DNA of 9,076 nucleotides, from contig JAUNUZ010000069.1 in assembly GCA_030537915.1 (NCBI GenBank), forward strand, positions 1-9,076, read 5' to 3'. The notes under the pieces were generated by a model that searched no databases, had not been told where the DNA came from, and was given only the letters and a program-made list of their open reading frames with translations. The position numbers and the translations under genes are program-made. Positions 7,808 through 9,076 of this stretch are shown here, one piece after another; the first letter of the stretch is position 1, and every line of letters starts with the position of its first letter. This DNA is from Micrococcales bacterium (GTDB lineage Bacteria; Actinomycetota; Actinomycetes; Actinomycetales; Dermatophilaceae).

Positions 7808-7829
7808 TCAGCGCCTCTTCCTACGTCAT

Positions 7830-7857
7830 CCGGTCAGGCCATCCAGACCGGACCGGT
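7830..7857. repeat. Nested inverted repeats just upstream of fumC
   Basis: CCGGTC (7830-7835) is repeated in inverted form as GACCGG (7846-7851), with 10 bases between. The right arm is also part of the odd palindrome ACCGG-A-CCGGT (7847-7857). The block lies 23-50 bases before the fumC ATG, where an operator or a leader hairpin could sit. I see no convincing -35/-10 pair with it. Confidence 0.3.
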
Positions 7858-7882
7858 GCAACGACGTTCTTCATGAGGATTC

Positions 7883-7901
7883 CCCGACTGCGCCCGTCGG
7901 G
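7883..7901. repeat. Small hairpin in the fumC-cupin intergenic region
   Basis: CCCGAC (7883-7888) and GTCGGG (7896-7901) form a perfect 6-bp stem with a 7-base loop. It lies about 120 bases beyond the cupin stop and about 75 bases before fumC. It could be a second weak terminator for the cupin transcript or part of the fumC leader; a stem this short is also likely by chance at this GC content. Confidence 0.22.
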
Positions 7902-7987
7902 TTCGGTGGCGACCTCGGGAGAATCTGGCGTGGTGCGTGCCCGACAACCTTCTCATTGATGGGCCGCTCCGCGTCGTGCTCGCGATC

Positions 7988-8010
7988 CTGGTGCCGCTGC
8001 CGCGGCCCAG
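7988..8010 (-). terminator. Probable terminator of the cupin gene
   Basis: On the minus strand, 10 bases after the cupin stop codon, CTGG-GCCGC, a GGCA loop, then GCGGC-A-CCAG form a 9-bp GC-rich stem with a single bulged base. No T tract follows, which is common for GC-rich actinobacterial terminators. Position and stem strength support the call. Confidence 0.45.
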
Positions 8011-8020
8011 CAACTCGACA

Positions 8021-8308
8021 TCACCGGCCGCGCAGGATCTCCACCTCGATGAACTCGATGGTGCTCTGACCTTGGTTCGCGACGCTGTGCTCGGCGCCTG
8101 CTTGCCGGTGGTAGCTGCGCCCCTGCTGGATATGCGACACGGTCTCGACAGCGTCGGGGTCCCTCAGGTGCATCGTGGCGCTGACCAGCGGTACCACGAC
8201 GTAGTCGTGCTCGTGGATGTGCATGGGAATCGACTCCCCCGCAGGAATCGTCCACTTGGTGACACGGAGGGTGTCGGTGTCAATCTGGGTATCTGCGGTG
8301 GCGACCAT
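8021..8308 (-). CDS. Small single-domain cupin protein
   Basis: This 95-aa protein is one conserved beta-barrel (RmlC-like cupin). Motif 1 is recognisable around residues 24-41: G24, then H30, H32 and H34 in PMHIHEHDYVVVPL. Motif 2 fits the consensus as G63, five residues, QAG, H74 and N78 (GRSYHRQAGAEHSVANQG). H30, H32 and H74 are the expected metal ligands; the usual motif 1 Glu is not clearly present. The ATG at 8308 has GGGAG 6 bases upstream. Single-domain cupins range from metal enzymes to sugar epimerases and ligand-binding proteins, so no reaction can be assigned. It is divergent from the C45-type hydrolase gene across 275 bases, which may or may not mean a shared pathway. Confidence 0.8.
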   Translation of the reverse strand: MVATADTQIDTDTLRVTKWTIPAGESIPMHIHEHDYVVVPLVSATMHLRDPDAVETVSHIQQGRSYHRQAGAEHSVANQGQSTIEFIEVEILRGR

Positions 8309-8350
8309 GGTTCACTCCCTGGCTTGTGCGTGACGCGCGGGTCGGCCTTC

Positions 8351-8384
8351 TCGGCAACGTAGGGCCTCGGACAGCCATTGCCGA
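8351..8384 (-). promoter_or_regulatory. Possible cupin promoter framed by an inverted repeat
   Basis: On the minus strand TCGGCA (8384-8379), a 17-base spacer and TACGTT (8361-8356) fit a -35/-10 pair, predicting a leader of about 40 bases. The same span is bounded by TCGGCAA (8351-8357) and TTGCCGA (8378-8384), perfect 7-base inverted arms lying on the -10 and -35 boxes. This might be an operator. The -35 matches consensus at only four of six positions. Confidence 0.3.
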
Positions 8385-8447
8385 CGCGACCCGGCCGGGG
8401 TGCTGCAGCTCCCCTGAGGTCCTATCTCTAGCACGCTGCGCGCTCAC

Positions 8448-8478
8448 CCTGCGCCTCGTCCTGGGGCGCAGGACGAGG
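8448..8478. repeat. Two overlapping, mutually exclusive hairpins
   Basis: CCTCGTCCTG (8454-8463) and CAGGACGAGG (8469-8478) are perfect 10-base inverted arms around a GGGCG loop. CCTGCGCC (8448-8455) and GGCGCAGG (8465-8472) form a second perfect 8-bp stem with a 9-base loop that uses some of the same bases, so only one can form at a time. The element lies between two divergent genes, upstream of both start codons. It may be a terminator insulating the two, an operator, or an RNA switch if transcribed in a long leader. Confidence 0.5.
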
Positions 8479-8532
8479 GGTGGTGACGGTGCCGGCTCCT
8501 TCTCCGCATAGGTCTGCAAGGCCCGGAACCTT

Positions 8533-8553
8533 GCGTCAATGCAGCATTGACGC
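8533..8553. promoter_or_regulatory. Operator site 1 (perfect palindrome)
   Basis: GCGTCAATGC (8533-8542), a single central A, and GCATTGACGC (8544-8553) are perfect 10-base inverted arms. The right arm contains the TTGACG taken as the -35 box of the downstream gene. The dyad and its position suggest binding of a dimeric repressor. The spacer is too short for an RNA hairpin to be the natural reading. Confidence 0.7.
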
Positions 8554-8576
8554 GAGCAGATCGTCAATGCTAGCTT
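8547..8576 (+). promoter_or_regulatory. Promoter of the C45-type hydrolase gene, predicted leaderless
   Basis: TTGACG (8547-8552), an 18-base spacer and TAGCTT (8571-8576) make a good housekeeping-type promoter. Seven bases separate the -10 from the A of the ATG at 8584, which is the normal distance to a transcription start. No Shine-Dalgarno sequence precedes the ATG. The mRNA would therefore begin at or within a base or so of AUG. Confidence 0.6.
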
Positions 8577-8581
8577 GACGA
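8561..8581. promoter_or_regulatory. Operator site 2 (imperfect palindrome)
   Basis: TCGTCAA (8561-8567) and TTGACGA (8575-8581) are 7-base inverted arms around TGCTAGC. The left half CGTCAATGC is identical to that of site 1, as is the outer right half TTGACG. The two centres are 28 bases apart. Site 2 covers the -10 box TAGCTT and ends 3 bases before the start codon. Confidence 0.65.
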
Positions 8582-8583
8582 GC

Positions 8584-9076
8584 ATGACGACCAGCGCAAC
8601 AGACACCTTCACCTCCTCCCGCCAAAACCTCCGAGGTCGCGCCCCCGTGCCCCCGGCGAACCCCGCCGACTGGCGCGGCTGGATCGACTTCGGCCTGGCC
8701 TGGTCCAATGTGACCTACCCAGACACGGCCCGGACCGCCCCCAGCCAGGTGGCCACGCGCACGACGTTCCCACTGCGCCTCCACTCGTATCAGGAAGACA
8801 CCCCCGGTCGCCGATGGAAGGCCTTGTACGACGCAACATGGGTGGCCTATTCGTCGTGGTACAAGTCCCAGGGCTTCTCCGACCGGCCGAGCCTGGCCGA
8901 GTGCCGCCAGCAAATGCTCCAGCACATGCCCGAGCTCGTTCCCGTCTGGGACCAGCTCGTGAAGCTGAGCGGCAACGACACCGTCACGGCGAGGCTGTTG
9001 TCGATGTGGCGCATGCCGTCGTTCGCCTGCGGATGCTCCCAGGCCGTCGTCGCGGGTTCCGATCCGCTGTTGGTTC
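8584..9076 (+). CDS. C45-family autoproteolytic acyltransferase/hydrolase (Ntn fold), partial at the right edge
   Basis: The frame is open from the ATG at 8584 to the window end, giving 164 codons with strong third-position GC. From about residue 62 the protein reads TFPLRLHSYQEDTPGRRWKA, then WVAYSSWYKSQG, RPSLAECRQQMLQHMPELVP and FACGCSQAVVAGSDPLLV. From memory this matches the C45 (isopenicillin-N/6-APA acyltransferase-like) family, where self-cleavage at a Gly-Cys bond exposes an N-terminal Cys nucleophile. The expected pair here is G150-C151. Such enzymes make or hydrolyse amide bonds; the substrate is unknown. Residues 1-60 form an extension rich in Thr/Ser/Pro and then Trp. A GTG at 8749 (residue 56) would give a shorter start but lacks a good ribosome site. 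I prefer 8584 because it fits the leaderless promoter. No signal peptide is evident. Confidence 0.65.
   Translation, partial: MTTSATDTFTSSRQNLRGRAPVPPANPADWRGWIDFGLAWSNVTYPDTARTAPSQVATRTTFPLRLHSYQEDTPGRRWKALYDATWVAYSSWYKSQGFSDRPSLAECRQQMLQHMPELVPVWDQLVKLSGNDTVTARLLSMWRMPSFACGCSQAVVAGSDPLLV

Noticed and set aside
5900..7876. 658-codon open frame on the + strand, antisense to fumC and the PH/SHOCT gene
   Set aside because: Long antisense frames without stops are a usual by-product of GC-rich codon use. The translation has no recognisable domain, and the opposite strand encodes an unmistakable fumarase.
8326..8511. 61-codon + strand frame in the intergenic region
   Set aside because: No ribosome site, no recognisable product, and it runs through the overlapping hairpins.
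8280..8708. 142-codon minus-strand frame across the cupin upstream region
   Set aside because: It runs through the palindromic promoter and opposite the start of the C45-type gene, with no domain features; likely chance.
1..9076. Mobile element, phage, CRISPR, tRNA or defence-system content
   Set aside because: No transposase, integrase, terminal repeats, spaced direct repeats or tRNA-like cloverleaf were seen; all recognisable genes are metabolic or regulatory.

Overview
The window is a GC-rich stretch with very high third-position GC, several GTG starts and tightly overlapping genes. The gene content (an actinobacterial-type GabT, a PucR regulator, class II fumarase and a PH/SHOCT protein) points to chromosomal DNA of an actinomycete. 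I cannot place the genus from sequence alone. I see no rRNA, tRNA, CRISPR array, insertion sequence or phage gene.

Left part (1-5564): the window opens with the last 23 codons of an acyl-CoA dehydrogenase on the + strand. It converges on a three-gene minus-strand operon that reads, in order of transcription, a class III aminotransferase (GabT/DavT type), a CaiB/BaiF-family CoA-transferase and glutaryl-CoA dehydrogenase. Both junctions are 4-base stop/start overlaps (GTGA and ATGA). Together these enzymes fit the route from 5-aminovalerate (lysine breakdown) through glutarate semialdehyde, glutarate and glutaryl-CoA to crotonyl-CoA. The semialdehyde dehydrogenase step is missing from the window. 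A PucR-family regulator is transcribed divergently across a 126-base intergenic region and is the obvious candidate controller.

Middle part (5565-7807): two minus-strand genes, class II fumarase (fumC) and, 57 bases downstream, a protein with a bacterial PH-like domain, a long Pro/Ala/Gln-rich linker and a C-terminal SHOCT domain.

Right part (7808-9076): a small one-domain cupin on the minus strand is followed by a 275-base intergenic region rich in dyad symmetry. A + strand gene then runs off the right edge. It looks like a C45-family (penicillin acyltransferase-like) autoproteolytic Ntn-hydrolase, cut just after its predicted nucleophile. Its promoter is the most striking non-coding feature here: two tandem near-identical palindromes cover the -35 and -10 elements, and the predicted transcript begins at the ATG itself (leaderless). 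The regulator that reads these operators is not in the window.
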